Assembly: GCA_023213395.1 (NCBI GenBank)
Contig: CM041465.1
Location: forward strand, 116,133,741-116,197,740
Direction: 5' to 3'
Length of the DNA: 64,000 nt
Source of the DNA: Cycas panzhihuaensis
Taxonomy: Eukaryota; Cycadophyta
Shown: positions 10,620-22,811 of the stretch, in pieces
Numbering within the stretch: the first letter of the stretch is position 1
Layout: the number at the start of each line of letters is the position of its first letter
Notes under the pieces: generated by a model
The model's input: only the letters and a program-made list of their open reading frames with translations
Told to the model about the DNA's origin: nothing
Database searches by the model: none
Position numbers and translations under genes: made by a program

Positions 10620-12750
10620 GTACTTAGTAAGCGATTATCGTGGTGGACAATCACAAAAACATTGGAGTTACTATGATGAGCTTTATAGAGATGCTGATTC
10701 GGGGGGGTAGGCAGATCCTAAGGAGATGCAGTTTGCTAAAGGTTATTAGGACTGTCCAATACACTTCAGATTAGTATCTCTTGGTAGACATCATCACACA
10801 CTGGGACCGAAGGTAGTATGTATTCCACCTCCCTTAGGTAGGGGACATCACCATCACACCATGGGACATACAGAGGATCCTTGGCATACCAATAGGAGGA
10901 GCATCGGTGTCACTAAGGGCATTGCCTAGCAATGACGCTATACACAAGGAGGTAGCCACATACTTCACTGGCCAGGATAGGTAGAAGAGACATGGGGTGT
11001 CGGTACATAGCATGGTTATGTTGTGCATTCCTTGGGTGAGGAAGTTGATGACATTAGGTATTCTGTTATAGATTTCCTGGAAATAAACCTATAGATATAT
11101 ACTTAATAGATGGATAGAGATAGTGAGGAGATGTAAGGCTGGGGAGAGGATGGATTGGGCTACTCTAATAGAGACGAACATGATCACCCAGCTAGACACT
11201 ATCAGAGTGATGGGGAGAGAAGGATTCTCCTATAGTACACTACTGCAATGTTGGTTTTTTGATTATTTTAGAGAAGTGGCACCAGCAGGAGGACCACACC
11301 CTATCTCAACATGGCCTCCCATGGTACACAGGTAGAAGACTTAGTTTAAGGGGACTGAGAATTAGGCATATGTCTGGTGCTCAATGGAGATGACATCATT
11401 GGACCTCCTTACCATGGAAGACTATACGACAGATCCATAGAGAGGGGTGAGGTAGGACAGTGATGATAAGGCAAGTAGAGAAGGAGGAGCAGGAGGTGGT
11501 CTAGAGGTGGCGATGATGATGATAGTGATGATGGAGGTGATGGGTTAGACCCATCGTGAGTAATTGGTGGTGAGGCGGGTCCATCAGGGACCGTAGGAGA
11601 TGAGGCAGGGCCTTTGGGAGCCACAAGAAGAGAGGTAGGTCCCTCAAGAGCTGTAGGGGGAGGATGGCCATCCTACACATCAGTTTGGAGACTGAGGGTG
11701 GTGGGGAGAGCTTGAGCAGTGGCAGTGGCAGTAGAAGTAGTGGCAGAGAGGGGAGGAGATGCCTCAGCAGGCCAGGCAGTTAGCGAGGTGGTACTTGAGG
11801 AGGAGGAGGTACCAGTAGCTGAGGGAGGTCCCAAGGAGGTGATAGTCACCAGAGTAAAGGAGTCAGTTATCCCAGGAGATGAGACACTACCTTTTCCTCC
11901 CATCCTTTGATTATCAAATATTTGGTTAGTTTACTTTTGATTTAGTTTTGAAGGTTTGACATGTATATGGATATGTGGACTGATATGTGTCATGTTTAAA
12001 TTAGTAGGAGCAGTAGAGATGGGGAGGTTGATTAAGGCGATAGTCCAAGAGATATTCACCCAGGCCTATGTGGAGGGGCAACCTCCCATCCAGGCAGGAG
12101 AGGATCCACAATTAGTGGGGGCATACACAACGGCATTTGCCCCATTAATCAGGGCTAGGGACATCTGGGTAACAGAGTTCCAGGAGCACCAGGCAAGGGT
12201 GGGACAGCTATAAGGGGTGCTAGATAGGACCTGAGTTAACAAGGATGTCTTACAAGGTTGAGTCCAGGTATTAGAGGTTTAGGGTGTATGAGCAGTTGGT
12301 GATGCAAAGAGTCACATCAGAGTGGTCGTGTTGGAGGAGTGACTCTAAGGGGTGGAGGAAGGCTCTGAGGGATGGAGGATAGACTCGGGGGGGTAGAGGG
12401 AGAGAGGGATTATATCAAGACATGATACGATCAGCTGGCAGACCAGTTGGCAGCGAGGTCATCAAGGAGCAAGACTCATACCCACATGATGGAGGTGACC
12501 CAGAGGAGGCCTCAAGATGAGGGGAGCGAGGCAGGGAGCTCCCAGAGGTGTAGGAGAAGTCTAGTTGGTATGTGGTCCCCTAGGGAGGGATCACATTGAC
12601 CAGGATACAACACACCATGAGGACCGGAGTAATGGAGAACATGATGTGTTTAGTTTTGATTGGGAAAGTACTGGACCTCCAGGAAGTCATCATATGTTAC
12701 CACATGATTGTACTTCTCCCTACAAGGATCTAGTTTCCCATGGATGATGT
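10620..12750 (+). pseudogene. Opposite-strand gene with plant mobile domain (PMD)-like protein
   Basis: The coding strand is opposite to Tat-1 gag-pol. Around 10740-10970 one frame gives VDIITHWDRR, YVFHLP, VGDITITPWDIQRILGIP. This is the plant mobile domain core pattern (W, then TFHLP, GE-TIT-D, LGLP), with stops only at likely Gln positions. At 11123-11335 it continues MDWATLIETNMITQLD and GFSYSTLLQCWFFDYFREV, matching the later PMD helices with the conserved aromatic pair. 11960-12213 has a further open stretch (IVQEIFTQAYVEGQPP). A Gln/Arg-rich coiled-coil-like tail at about 12330-12570 is shared with Tat-2 59124-59445. PMD proteins occur as host genes and inside transposons; their role in elements is unclear. 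The gene is disrupted by stops and frameshifts. The fold assignment is by motif only. Confidence 0.65.
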
Positions 12751-13399
12751 ACCATATCATTTGTATGATATGACATATTATGATTTTTTATGTATATAAA
12801 TGGGGGCATTGGCACCCTATTTGATGTATAATAATGATGTTATAATAGTGTATTTTATTACTTTTATTTATATATTTGTGTATATATATATGTATGGGTG
12901 CATAGGTGCATGAGGAGCTATAGATCATAATGATTTGGAGTTGACTATTACATGATTTGTGTTACAGGATTATTTAAGTTATGTACACACTTCCTTCCAT
13001 GCATGGCCATACTCTTGGCAGGCACACATGATCACCATGAGTGTAGGTGATATGTATATGTGAGGCTAGGAGATGTAGAGCCATACACATCCATCATAGG
13101 AGCATAGCGGGATATGCAAAGGAAGTGTTAGTAGGAGAGGGAGTAGCGATACTCAATCTACCATCCTAGTTGGGGAGTGCATTTGGGATTAGGAGCGATA
13201 GGGACCACATACCCAATTATGAGGGAGAGTACCCTAGGGAAGGGGAACCAAAAGGTGCCATAGGAGGAACTTAGAAGGAGTAGGAAAGTTACCCCAAGCC
13301 ACCATTCCATTTGTGATTAGCAAGAATGGGGATGTGCTTAGGGTGGCAGTTTAGGCTTATTTTAGAGCATGAAAAAAGGAAATAGGTGCACCTAAACCT
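12751..13399. other. Tat-1 spacer between opposite-strand gene and integrase
   Basis: It aligns with 59500-60095 of Tat-2 through blocks such as GAGCATAGCGGGATATGC. The strong sharing shows it belonged to the ancestral element. It probably holds the 3' untranslated parts of two convergent genes. No domain was seen. Confidence 0.55.
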
Positions 13400-15175
13400 A
13401 TGCAAGGATAGAGATAGTCACACATAAAATTTCTTTTGGAACTTACCATTGACAGATTTTTTGAATTTAAGACCCTCCAAGGTTGCGATCCTATAGGCAT
13501 CGTTATCGAGGCTCTCGAGAACGATGAAGGGGCCAACCCATTTAGGTCTGAACTTGGATAAGCGATCATGGAGATATTTCAATTTAAGGACATGGTCCCC
13601 AGGATGTAAAGGGCAGGGATGAAGTCACTTATTATATGTCCTCCATGCCCTAGCCTTAGAAGTAAGGTTCACTTGGTAAGCAATCAAGCATCTCTCATAT
13701 AAGGACTCGAGGTCTAGGAGACAAGCCTAACAGAGGGACTTCTCATTAACAAGAGCCTGAAGGAAAACTCATAAGGAAGGGAGCTTGACTTATAATGGGA
13801 GAACTACCTCTATTCTGTACACCAGGGAGAACGGGGTCATTCCCGTAGCAGTGCAGATAGATGTGCGATATGCCCATAGGGTGAAAAGGAGATAAAGATG
13901 CTAATATTTTTTATATTGGGCAACAATTTTATTTAAGATGTTTATAAGGGTTTTATTAAATGACTCAGCTTGGTCGTTGGCCTAAGGGTAACAGGGAGAG
14001 GAGGTTTTGTGAGATATTTTAAATTTCTTACAAAGTTCATCCATCTCCTTATTGCAAAAAGGAGTTCTGTTATCCGTGATCAAGATGTTAGGGATTCTAA
14101 ATCTGTTGTGAAGATAAGGTCCCAACCCTTAAACCGCCACCAAGATCTAAACTATTCTTACAACTAGTTATAGGAATCAAAACTAAAATTTAACATGCAA
14201 GTTCTTAAACCAAAGATAAAATAATAAAATGAACAAGAAAACCAAGCATCACATGTACACCCAATATAACGTGGTAAAACCCTAGTAGTGTACTAGGGAA
14301 ACATCCACACAGGAAACGTATTGATCTTTCTTATTGTAGAATGGAGAAAATGTATATAATCTTATAGCAGAGTACTCATAGTAACAACAACTAGCTGCCC
14401 AACATCTCATAGTACATTGAACACTATCAACATAATGAAAAATGCCTTAAATGAGAGGATCATCCAAGGCATAAATCTTGACTGTAGAATCTAGGGTATT
14501 TTTACCGAATGACCCAGATTCTCTTTACAATTTAATATACCTTCTAGTGCTATATTTTTGGGTTGGGGGATATCGCCCCTGAACCCCCTGCACCCTCCTG
14601 GCCAACGGGGGCTCCCGCCCCCCTTGGAACCCCACGAGGAAGGTTGGGGGGGGAAATCACATTGCCAACATGTCAAAATTTTAGTCTCCAACCATTGTTA
14701 TCACATTACCTAACAGAATTGACAAATGATATACTAGTAGATGAAGGTGGCTATCATTTTACCAGGGGTAGAGGACAAAGAGACTGCTTTGGCCTATTTA
14801 GTAAAGTATTCCATTGTAGTCAAGATGAACTTATACTATGACAAAGAAGGTGGAGATATGGCTCTAATAAGGTCTAGCCCCCATTAGGAGAAGGGCCATG
14901 GGGGACTAATAGGATGAAGGGCCTCAAAAGGCAAGTGGATGATGTTGGCGTTCTCTTGGCACCGATGACACTACAAGGCATAAGTGTGTGTGTTCTTAAA
15001 TAGGGATAGCCAATAATACCCCATGTGAAGGATCCTTTGACCCATAGATTGGCCCCTAGAATGACCCTTGTAAATTTCATTATAGAATTCATGAAGAATT
15101 TGGTCCACTTCGTCAGGGCTATAATGGAGAAGGATCTTATCAAAGGATCTCTTGTACAGTACCTCACCCATGAGG
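13400..15175 (-). pseudogene. Ty3/gypsy integrase of Tat-1, split by a solo LTR
   Basis: The minus strand shows an HHCC zinc-binding start (GHSRGQSMGQ, GYYWLSLF, then CHRCQENA near 14960). The catalytic core follows with WGLDLI near 14890, where the first Asp is intact, ILTTMEYFTK near 14810, and ITDNRTPF near 14080, which holds the second Asp. ANDQAESFNK near 13965 carries the Glu. The C-terminal module is RPKWVGPFIVLE and FKKSVNGKFQKKFY near 13420-13570. A Copia-A solo LTR (14104-14715) sits between the first and second Asp. Integrase would join element DNA to the chromosome. Several Gln and Trp codons are stops, so it is inactive. Confidence 0.85.
14104..14715 (-). repeat. Solo LTR of Copia-A inside Tat-1 integrase
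   Basis: 612 bp, bounded on the plus strand by TGTTGTG and CCTAACA, and alignable end to end with 287-903 and 48285-48933. The flanks AAATC and GAATT are each one base from an AAATT target duplication. Removing the LTR and one duplicate restores the integrase reading frame across the site. Confidence 0.85.
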
Positions 15176-15525
15176 AAGTACTGCCTAGCAATAGCCCAAA
15201 TACACGACCTAACTTTGTCACTAGCTTTGGGATGATACTATTATTGGGTGAGGTATTGTACAGTATCCTCATACCACTCAACGTCGATAAGTGGATGAGA
15301 GGAAGAATCCTGAATAGCCAAAATAGGCTCATCAGGCAAAGAATCGTCAACGAGAATATCAAAAGGGTTCAGGATAGGGGTGTTGGTGAGTTGTTTGGCA
15401 ACCACCATCCCTTTCTTTGACTTCCTGTTAATGATTTAGAGGTCAAATTCTTGAAGGAGGACATCCCACTTACCATTCCTACCTGTCAGGTTAGATAAAG
15501 TAAGCAAGTATCTCAGGGGATCGAA

Positions 15526-15903
15526 CTAGATGATTACCCAAGTAGTCTTCCTGAGTAAGTAGTGCCTAAACTTCTTAGTAGCATGTACCAAGGAGAGGCA
15601 CTCCTTCCCAGCAGGGGAGTAATTAAGTTCAATAGCCATGAGGGTGTGACTGATGAAGTAAATAGCTCTTTCAGTTCCTGAATCATCCTCTTGGGATAGC
15701 ATGGCACCCAAGGATTCATCGATAGTTGAAGTGTAAAGAACAAAGGACCTGTCGAAGAGAGGAAAAGTTAGAGTTGGACTGAAAGCGACAACTTTCTTGA
15801 GCTCCTTGAAGGCTTGTTGGGACTTTGAAGACCAAATAAATAGGGCCCCTTTCTTCAATAGGTTGGTAATGGGTTTCATGTTTATGGCGAAGTCTACCAA
15901 GAA
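15526..15903 (-). pseudogene. Ty3/gypsy RNase H of Tat-1
   Basis: This is a 124-residue open frame. It has the connection segment KPITNLLKKGALF and a tether helix SQQAFKELKK. The RNase H core follows with FVLYTSTIDESLGAMLSQ (the usual Asp is Thr-Ser here), IYFISHTL, ELNYSPAGKECLSLV and KKFRHYLL. It is one of the least broken segments of Tat-1. The RT that should precede it is absent: sequence past 15903 is unrelated, so the element is truncated there. Confidence 0.85.
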
Positions 15904-17584
15904 AATTGCATACCCATTCGATTCCTCAATCCAAACTCATGAAGTGGATGTTCATGTATATTTGCTTAAAAATAAATCTACAAAAGCCTAGGGTATGCAT
16001 GTTCATTATTCCTTGTAAAGTTAAATATTATTAAGGGCCATGTTTACTGGATAATTTTCTATAACACATGCTAAAAGAGCTTTATGGTTGATGAAAATGG
16101 TGAAAGCTCTTCATGAAGATGGATTCCACTTGAGCTTTTCAAGGTCTTTGAGATATTATTGATCTTGACTTTTTCTTTTTGCATATACAAGAAAATAAAC
16201 GATATCTTCTTGTTGCTCAAGGGACTAAATTGATATAATCATTATTAAATTAATTTCTAAGTAAGTTATTTATGTAATCTCATTTAAGGAATGATAATTT
16301 AATATTTTCAACTAAATAAGAAAATTAATGGTAAAAAATAATTAAATTTTATAATTGAATGCTTATTAGACAAAAATGGAAAAAAAATTCCACCTTAATA
16401 AAAATAAGTTACCCAAAAGCAATCATACAAATAAAAGAAAGTGCTTTAAAAAATAAATATATAAATAAATTATTTGTAATATATTATTATTAAAATCTTG
16501 TAGTTTTTTTTTTTTTATTATGTGTATTTTACTTTTACTTCTCCCATTTCTTCCTCTTCCTTCTCAGGGTTAACTCTCTAGACTAAAAAAATTACTTTGA
16601 ATGCAAATGGATTATGGTGAAGACAGTAGGTATGGATAACAATCACTTCTTTGATGTTGATTCGTAGTTGAGGGGTAGTGGCAAATAGGAAAGTAGAACT
16701 TGAAAACTTGTACAAGTAATGTCAAAGATCTTATTGGTGTTGCCTAACCATAAATCATTGTCCAATAATAATAAAGAGGGTTTTTAGGTGTCAAGAGAGT
16801 TGGGAATGAAAATATGAAAAAACTAAGCGTGAAGTAAGGAAGGTAATGAAAATGTATATTGATGGGATATAGCTACAAGTTCTTAAAGAAAAGATAATCT
16901 AATACATAAAACACTTAAACACATATAAATGAGGATAGATAACATATACAATTGAATAGTGAAATATAAAGCATAAAAGACCTTTTCCTTGGATTTGAAC
17001 ATTCATAATATTAACACCATAATGAACATGATACATCAGGAATAGAAGCATAAGTGATTCACGAAGATTGCTATGGACCTAACATTTACATTTATTTTCC
17101 ATTAAAGAAATGGTACATCAAAGCTTCCTTAGCAAAAAGATACTCATTTGGGTTAGACCTGAATAAACAATTGAACAACTTAATGAGGACTCCCAATGAG
17201 TGGCCACTATTTTGACTAATAAGATTCTATAGGTAGGGTAAAGCCATAAATTTTTGGATTTCTAATTATCCTTACCTTACAATGATATCCCTATATTTTT
17301 TTCCACATTCATATTATGTGCTCCCTCATATGTATTATGCATATGAGTAATTTGTCTACTTTTGTATTATACAATGAATAAATAATATAGATATTACATT
17401 GATTAAGGTATTAGGAGAAAGAGACATGCACCTTATATCCTCATATAGTAGAAACCCATCACAAATATACTAACTAATCTAGTAAACTAAAAATTGTGCA
17501 TCCTTATACTTGGAAAATGAAATAAGATACTACTTATTTAGGATAAATAAATATATAAAATAAATAAAAATTACATACATAGTT
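15904..17584. other. AT-rich unassigned sequence
   Basis: No domain, LTR pair or RNA gene was recognised. It contains poly(T) and poly(A) runs (for example near 16505). It may include decayed upstream parts of Copia-B (gag, protease), but I cannot show that. Confidence 0.5.
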
Positions 17585-18520
17585 TAATATACTCATTACT
17601 TGTGCTAATAATATGATCAAGTTATGCCATGAGTGTCTTAGTCACCGTAATTATAGGAGTATCATCCTTATAAATAGGTTAAAGTTGGTGGTAAGTTTAC
17701 CATCGGTTTTATGTTTAGAAGGTGTTTATGAAGGATGTATGTATGAGAAGCACCATCACTATCTTTTCACTAGGGATTATGCTTGGAGAGCAAATGAGAA
17801 GTTAAAACTTATACATACTGATTTGATCAGGCCATTATCAAATCCTTCTATACTAGCTACTAGATTTGTCCTTGTATTTATAGATGATTATTGCAGAAAG
17901 CCTAGATCTTCTTCTTGAAAAATAATTCTAAAGTATTTCATCATTTTTATGAATAGAAAGTATGTGTTAATAATGAGAATGATAAGAAAATAAAGATTTT
18001 AAGAAATGATAATAGAAAAGAGTATGACAATAATGCCTTTAATCAGTTCTACCTTGATCATAGTATCAAATAGGAGCTAACTATCTAATATACCCCATCA
18101 CAAAATGATGTTATAAAGAGAAAGAATTATACCATAATGGAGATGGTAAGGTGTATGGTACATGCAAAGAATCTATTACCAATATTTTGGGTAGAAGCTA
18201 TTATTATAGCTGTTTATAATTCAAAGAGGGTACCCATAAAAGTTAATGATGGTATTACCCTAATGAGTATTGGACTGATAAAAAACCTTTCATTAATTGT
18301 TTCAAGGTATTTGTGTACATTACATATGCACACATCCTAAACACACATCAAAAGAAGTTGGATCATAAGAGTTTGAAGTACATCTTCATGGGGTACTTTG
18401 AAGAGAATAAAACTTATAGACTTTGGGATCCATAAAGGAAGAAGCTTTTGGTTAGTTAAGTTAATTAGTCGATAATATACCATGTTAAGAAGTCATCTAA
18501 AGATGAATTTTATCCTTGAC
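17585..18520 (+). pseudogene. Ty1/copia integrase of Copia-B, partial
   Basis: It opens in the pre-integrase zinc-binding segment (LCHECLSHRNYRSI, then GCMYEKHHHY) and continues into the core with KLIHTDLIRPLSNPS and FVLVFIDDYCRK. Later pieces are RCMVHAKNLLPIFWVEA near 18150 and LKYIFMGYFEENKTYRLWDP near 18375. The protease and gag that should precede it are not recognisable. Many stops make it inactive. Assignment to copia rests on integrase lying before RT. Confidence 0.8.
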
Positions 18521-18649
18521 TTCTTCAAAATTTTAATTGTATTTCAACATGTGTATAGGTCAAGGAGCCAAGTATTATGTTAGAAATAGAAGTAGGACCA
18601 AGTGGAAATAAATAATGAGTAATCATCATAAGAGGAGACATATTTAATA

Positions 18650-19700
18650 CCACTTGTTCCATTATGGGCTAGGAGGACTATTGAGGAATTCATTGTAGTG
18701 ATGGAAGATCTTGAATATGGATGAAGAACAAGAATTCAACATGCTAGTCACACTTTAGTGGTGGACATTAATGATTCTAGTAATACTATTTTATATGAAG
18801 AAGAGAAAAAGGATATATGATGGAGAGCTACAATAAAGGAGGAGTATAGTTCAATCATGAAGAATAATATGCATGATTTAGTTTCTTTACATCCATCCAA
18901 GTGTATGGCCAATTGTAAGTGGATCTACAAAATGCAGTTTTGCTCAAATGGAGAGGTAGGTAAGTATAATGCTAGACTTATTGTATTGACCTTTAAATAG
19001 AAAGAAAGAATTAATTATAAGGAGACATTTTCACTAGTATCTATGATGATAACAGTCTAATCAATCCTTGTATTAGTAGTTATATATATTTTAGATTTAC
19101 TCAAGATGGATGTGAAGTTATAATTTCTTAACAAAAACTTAAGATAGGAGATCCATATGGTTCATCCTCTTAGTTCCATGAAGGAAGGATAGGAGCATTT
19201 AGTGTGTTGCTTGAAGAAATCTCTATATGGCCTAAAACAAGCACCTCCTACTTATTATAATAAGATTGATGCCAAATTAAAAGAGAATAGTTTTATTATA
19301 AAAGAATTAGAGTCAAGTCTTTATATTTGAAGGAATTTAAGTATAATAGTTATTATTATCTTATATGTTAATGACCTTATTGATATAGATAATTATAATA
19401 GGACTATTATAGCTCTAAAGTCTTATTTGAGGCATACTTTCAATATGACAAATCTTGAGAAACTTTATTACTTCTTAGGCATTGATGTTAGGTGGATGGA
19501 TGGTCACGTCATAATGTCACAATTGAGGTAAATAGAAAATTTTCTTAGGAGATTAAGGATTAAGGATTACAAACTAGTGAAGAGACGATGTGTAAAGGGC
19601 ATGAAACTCCTAAAAGATATGAATAAGCTAGTTGTAGATAGAGATTTATATCGTTAATTGTTGAGGAGTTTGATTTACTTAACTCATACTAGGAATGATA
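18650..19700 (+). pseudogene. Ty1/copia reverse transcriptase of Copia-B
   Basis: The translated plus strand shows the copia RT series: a NCKWIYKMQF strand near 18910, ETFSLVSMM near 19023, LKKSLYGLKQAPPTYYNKID near 19213, and the catalytic box LYVNDLI near 19362. Then come NLEKLYYFLGIDV near 19450 and SLIYLTHTRNDITFVI near 19668. The family box YVDD reads YVND here. Stops interrupt it at many former Gln and Trp positions. The RT continues directly into RNase H. Confidence 0.85.
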
Positions 19701-19759
19701 TTACTTTTGTTATTAGATTGGTATATTATTATAAAGAGAGTCCCTAAGAACCATATTGG

Positions 19760-20290
19760 GTTGCTATAAATAGGATTCTATAGTATCTTAAGGGAACACT
19801 TAATCTTGCCATTGGACACCTTCGAGGTAGAGAGGCAAACTTGCATGAGTATACTAATATAGATTGTGTTGGAGATGATAAAGATAAGAAATCAACTATT
19901 AGATATATATTTAGTATTGGCGCTAGGTTTATAACATAATAGTCTAAAAAGTAAACTACCATTGCATTGTCTTCTATAGAGGATGAATATTAAGAACTAA
20001 GTATAAGTGTGAGGGAAGTAATATGGTTTCAAGGACTTTTTCATAATCTTGGAACATCTACTAGCACACCTATTATACATATTGATAATAATAATATTAT
20101 TTGACTTTTGAAGAATCCAAAATTTTATACATATATGAAACATATCAAGATCTAGTACCATTATATCCATGAGCAAATTAAATCAGGGAAGGTGTTGGTC
20201 AAATTTTATCTAAGTGAAGACCACTTCATCAAGATTCATGCTAATTTAGGACTTAGTGAAGTTATCCTTAATGGGGGGATATATCACTAG
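19760..20290 (+). pseudogene. Ty1/copia RNase H of Copia-B
   Basis: It follows RT in the same order as other copia elements: LKGTLNLAI, YTNIDCVGD, the ALSSIEDEY helix with the catalytic Glu, REVIWFQGLFHNLG, and HIDNNNII. It ends with KHIKI and SEDHFIKIHANLGL just before the polypurine tract. Several in-frame stops are present. Confidence 0.8.
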
Positions 20291-20347
20291 GGATAAAGAC
20301 AAAGGATAGTCCAACCTTTAGGAAGACTTTAAAACCCCACATTTATA

Positions 20348-20358
20348 TTAAGGGGGGA
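20348..20358 (+). other. Polypurine tract of Copia-B
   Basis: TTAAGGGGGGA immediately precedes an LTR start that aligns with the LTR at 24207. A second similar G-rich tract lies at about 20270. Confidence 0.7.
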
Positions 20359-20640
20359 TATTAGAGTGGTAACTTAACCACTAACCTCACTATGGTTAAT
20401 TTGGTATATTATTATAGGAATACTATGATATAACATATTATTATATAGGCTGACATATGTATATTTGAGACACTTGTAGATCTATTTAGAGGGATCTTGA
20501 GTCCATTATGTTCTAGTTTTTTTGGAATCAATTCACTCTATTATTTTGTGGTGGATTTTTATGGAAAGGTTTCCCACTTCAATTTTATCTCTATGTACTT
20601 TTTTTTTTTTTGTTGATTATGTACATAAGGATCAGTATTT
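20359..20640 (+). repeat. 3' LTR of Copia-B (end uncertain)
   Basis: It begins TATTAGAGTGGTAAC (TG mutated to TA) and shares GAGTGGTA, TAACCACT, AGATCTAT and GTCCATTAT with the LTR at 24207-24538. The right end is not clear. Confidence 0.6.
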
Positions 20641-21089
20641 TTTCTTTTAATAGGGGTGAAAATTCTACATAAGGATTGCATAGAGATTAACTATAAAGAC
20701 ATCATGCTCAAGATAGAATAATTTGAGGAAGTTAGATGTGGCCAAGATGAGATTGAGAGTTATAATTATTTTAAGGTGGTTGAATGCTTTGTTTATGATG
20801 GAGATCCATTAAAAGGAATCTTTTCATAGGATTTTTATAAATGCTATAGTAATAGAGGTATAACCCTTAATAAAGAAGTGCTAAATTATATTGAGCCTAA
20901 GGAAAGCACAAACTTGGGTTAAGGTTTTTATTGTTGGCTAGGAAGTGATAAAAGTGATCTTATTAGTCTTAATATAAATACCTTCTTTAGAAATAATGTA
21001 TCGTAGTTATTATATTTAGGTTTGTCCAAAATCATTTTTGGAGAGTTTAGCATAAAGTTATTTTAGGCAAGGATTTAAAAAAAATGATA

Positions 21090-21500
21090 AATGTAATGGG
21101 CTAGTTTGGGGTTATAGATGAGTATTTTATCAAAGAGAAAAATAGAAACTTTTAAAGGTGGAGTGAACAGGTTTTATTCATGAGTACTTGTAAGGTGGGG
21201 GGGAATTATAAAGACTAAAGGACATAACCTAAAATTTAAAATAGTCATGATAGGTATGGAAGATTGCTTAATAGTAATTATTAAGAGCAATGGGAATTTA
21301 ATAATACCTTAATTTGAGGTCTAGTTTTGAAAATATAGATACACCTTAGACTCCATCTAGCATATCACTAATTTAGTGGGATGGTAATTTCCTTTCAATT
21401 ATAGTTTTATTTAGTTCTTTATAATTGATATCTTAGTAGAGAAACCCATCTTTCTTACAAACCAAAATAATGGGAGAAACATATTAACTTTTCCTTTGAT
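21090..21500 (-). pseudogene. Very decayed Ty3/gypsy reverse transcriptase
   Basis: Minus-strand fragments read PIILVCKKDGF, INYKELNKTII, FSKLDLKLRYY, then FHTYHDYFKF and VMSFSLYNSPP. These are the successive RT blocks of a gypsy element (KKDG, DYRELN, FSKLDL, MPFGLTNAP). The frame shifts and contains many stops. Flanking LTRs were not found. Sequence to about 23350 may belong to the same element, upstream of RT. Confidence 0.7.
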
Positions 21501-22655
21501 GGATGACTCTTATACCAAGGAGTTTTATTTTTTATTTTTTGATTTCATTTTCTTGGATATATGTGTTTTGATAAGGTCGAAGGCTAATGGGATCATGGGG
21601 GTTATTGAGCTTAATAATATATTCAAAGCCATTCTTAAGGGGTAGAGGGTTTAGAAAGAATAGAAGGAAACATTGATTAGCACTAAATAAGGGGTTAGTA
21701 AATGTTAGGATAAGTAGAAGTTGGAGGTTCATTATTATTAAGATGAACTATGAATCCTAAGTTATTATTTAGGTATTATCATATTTGGTTATAAGATAAA
21801 AGTTTATTTGAAGACCTTTGAAGCCATAGATCTTATGGGTTTGTCTGAGATGGTGCTTGAAAAGGATGAAGGCATAAGTAAGGGAATAGTTTGTAATATA
21901 AGTAGGAATAGTTTGTAATCATTGGACTCCTATGATAGAATGCAATGCTCTAATAGAAAGGGCATAAAATTTTAAAATTATATGATATGTTCCCTTCTAA
22001 ATGTGAAGATGTTTTATTATCCCTACATAATATAGGGTGTAATAATTATATAAGAAGCAAGTAAAGCTACTTCTTGGGATAATATATCAGATTAATCTAT
22101 AGACAAGACTAATGCTAATAAAGTTGAGCAATGTGCCATAGTCAAAGAGGAAGGTTATTAGGGTTATAGAAAGTGCATATTTTACCCTAAGTGGTTCAAG
22201 GTAAGAGATTAAAAAAGGCATTAGATTTAGGTCTAAATCCATCTTTCAGGGTGTTTCCTCAACCAAGCCATGTTTTGAGTTAGATTTATCATGCATGGGG
22301 AGGTCAAGATCAATGGCAAAGATTATAAATCTAACTTTATATATTTTGGGGTGATCCTGGCTCCACCTCTCTAAGAACTTAATATATAAGTTGGCCTCTT
22401 ATCATCAAATTCCTTTGATTACAATTATATGGAGAGGAATTGTGGGTTACTCAACTATGAGATATTGAGAATTGTCTAATCATTATTGTTGTAAATTTAT
22501 AGGAGGAGGTTGCTAGTAAAAAATTGAATCCCATCATGGTATGATTGGGCACTCTATTAAAAAATCAACTTCAATAACTTTGGTTATGGAGATGGCCTCT
22601 CCAAGGTTAATAAATGGGACTACTTTGAGATGTATTTAGATGTGATCCTTGAGTC

Positions 22656-22741
22656 CATATATGTATATATGTACATGCACACATACATACATATATATAT
22701 ATACATGCATACATATATACATACATACATGCATACATATA

Positions 22742-22799
<58 letters not shown>

Positions 22800-22811
22800 G
22801 AGAGAGAGAGA
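22656..22811. repeat. Compound TA/CATA/GA microsatellite
   Basis: Alternating TATG, CATA and TA tracts followed by (GA)n. It is the distal end of duplication unit 1. Confidence 0.95.

Larger units (their letters stand above)
2297..15903 (-). mobile_element. Truncated Ty3/gypsy element of Tat type (Tat-1)
   Basis: Read on the minus strand, the order is RNase H (15903-15526), integrase (15175-13400), spacer, an opposite-strand PMD-like gene (about 10620-12750 plus), aRNH (9375-8950), a (TA)n tract, polypurine tract, then the 3' LTR (8410-2297). RT, protease, gag and the 5' LTR are missing: homology stops at about 15903. Two solo LTRs are nested in it, one of its own family (4587-7576) and one of Copia-A (14104-14715). 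The family is recognised by the extra archaeal-type RNase H, a hallmark of the Tat lineage, and by close similarity to Tat-2 at the right end of the window. Confidence 0.8.

Noticed and set aside
11409-11903. Minus-strand Ser/Pro-rich frames as a gene of Tat-1
   Set aside because: Low-complexity shadow of the plus-strand Gly/Val/Glu-rich frame. The plus strand has conserved PMD-like blocks on both sides.
21090-21500. Endogenous caulimovirus (pararetrovirus) RT
   Set aside because: The fragments fit gypsy RT equally or better, and no movement protein, coat protein or viral intergenic features were seen.
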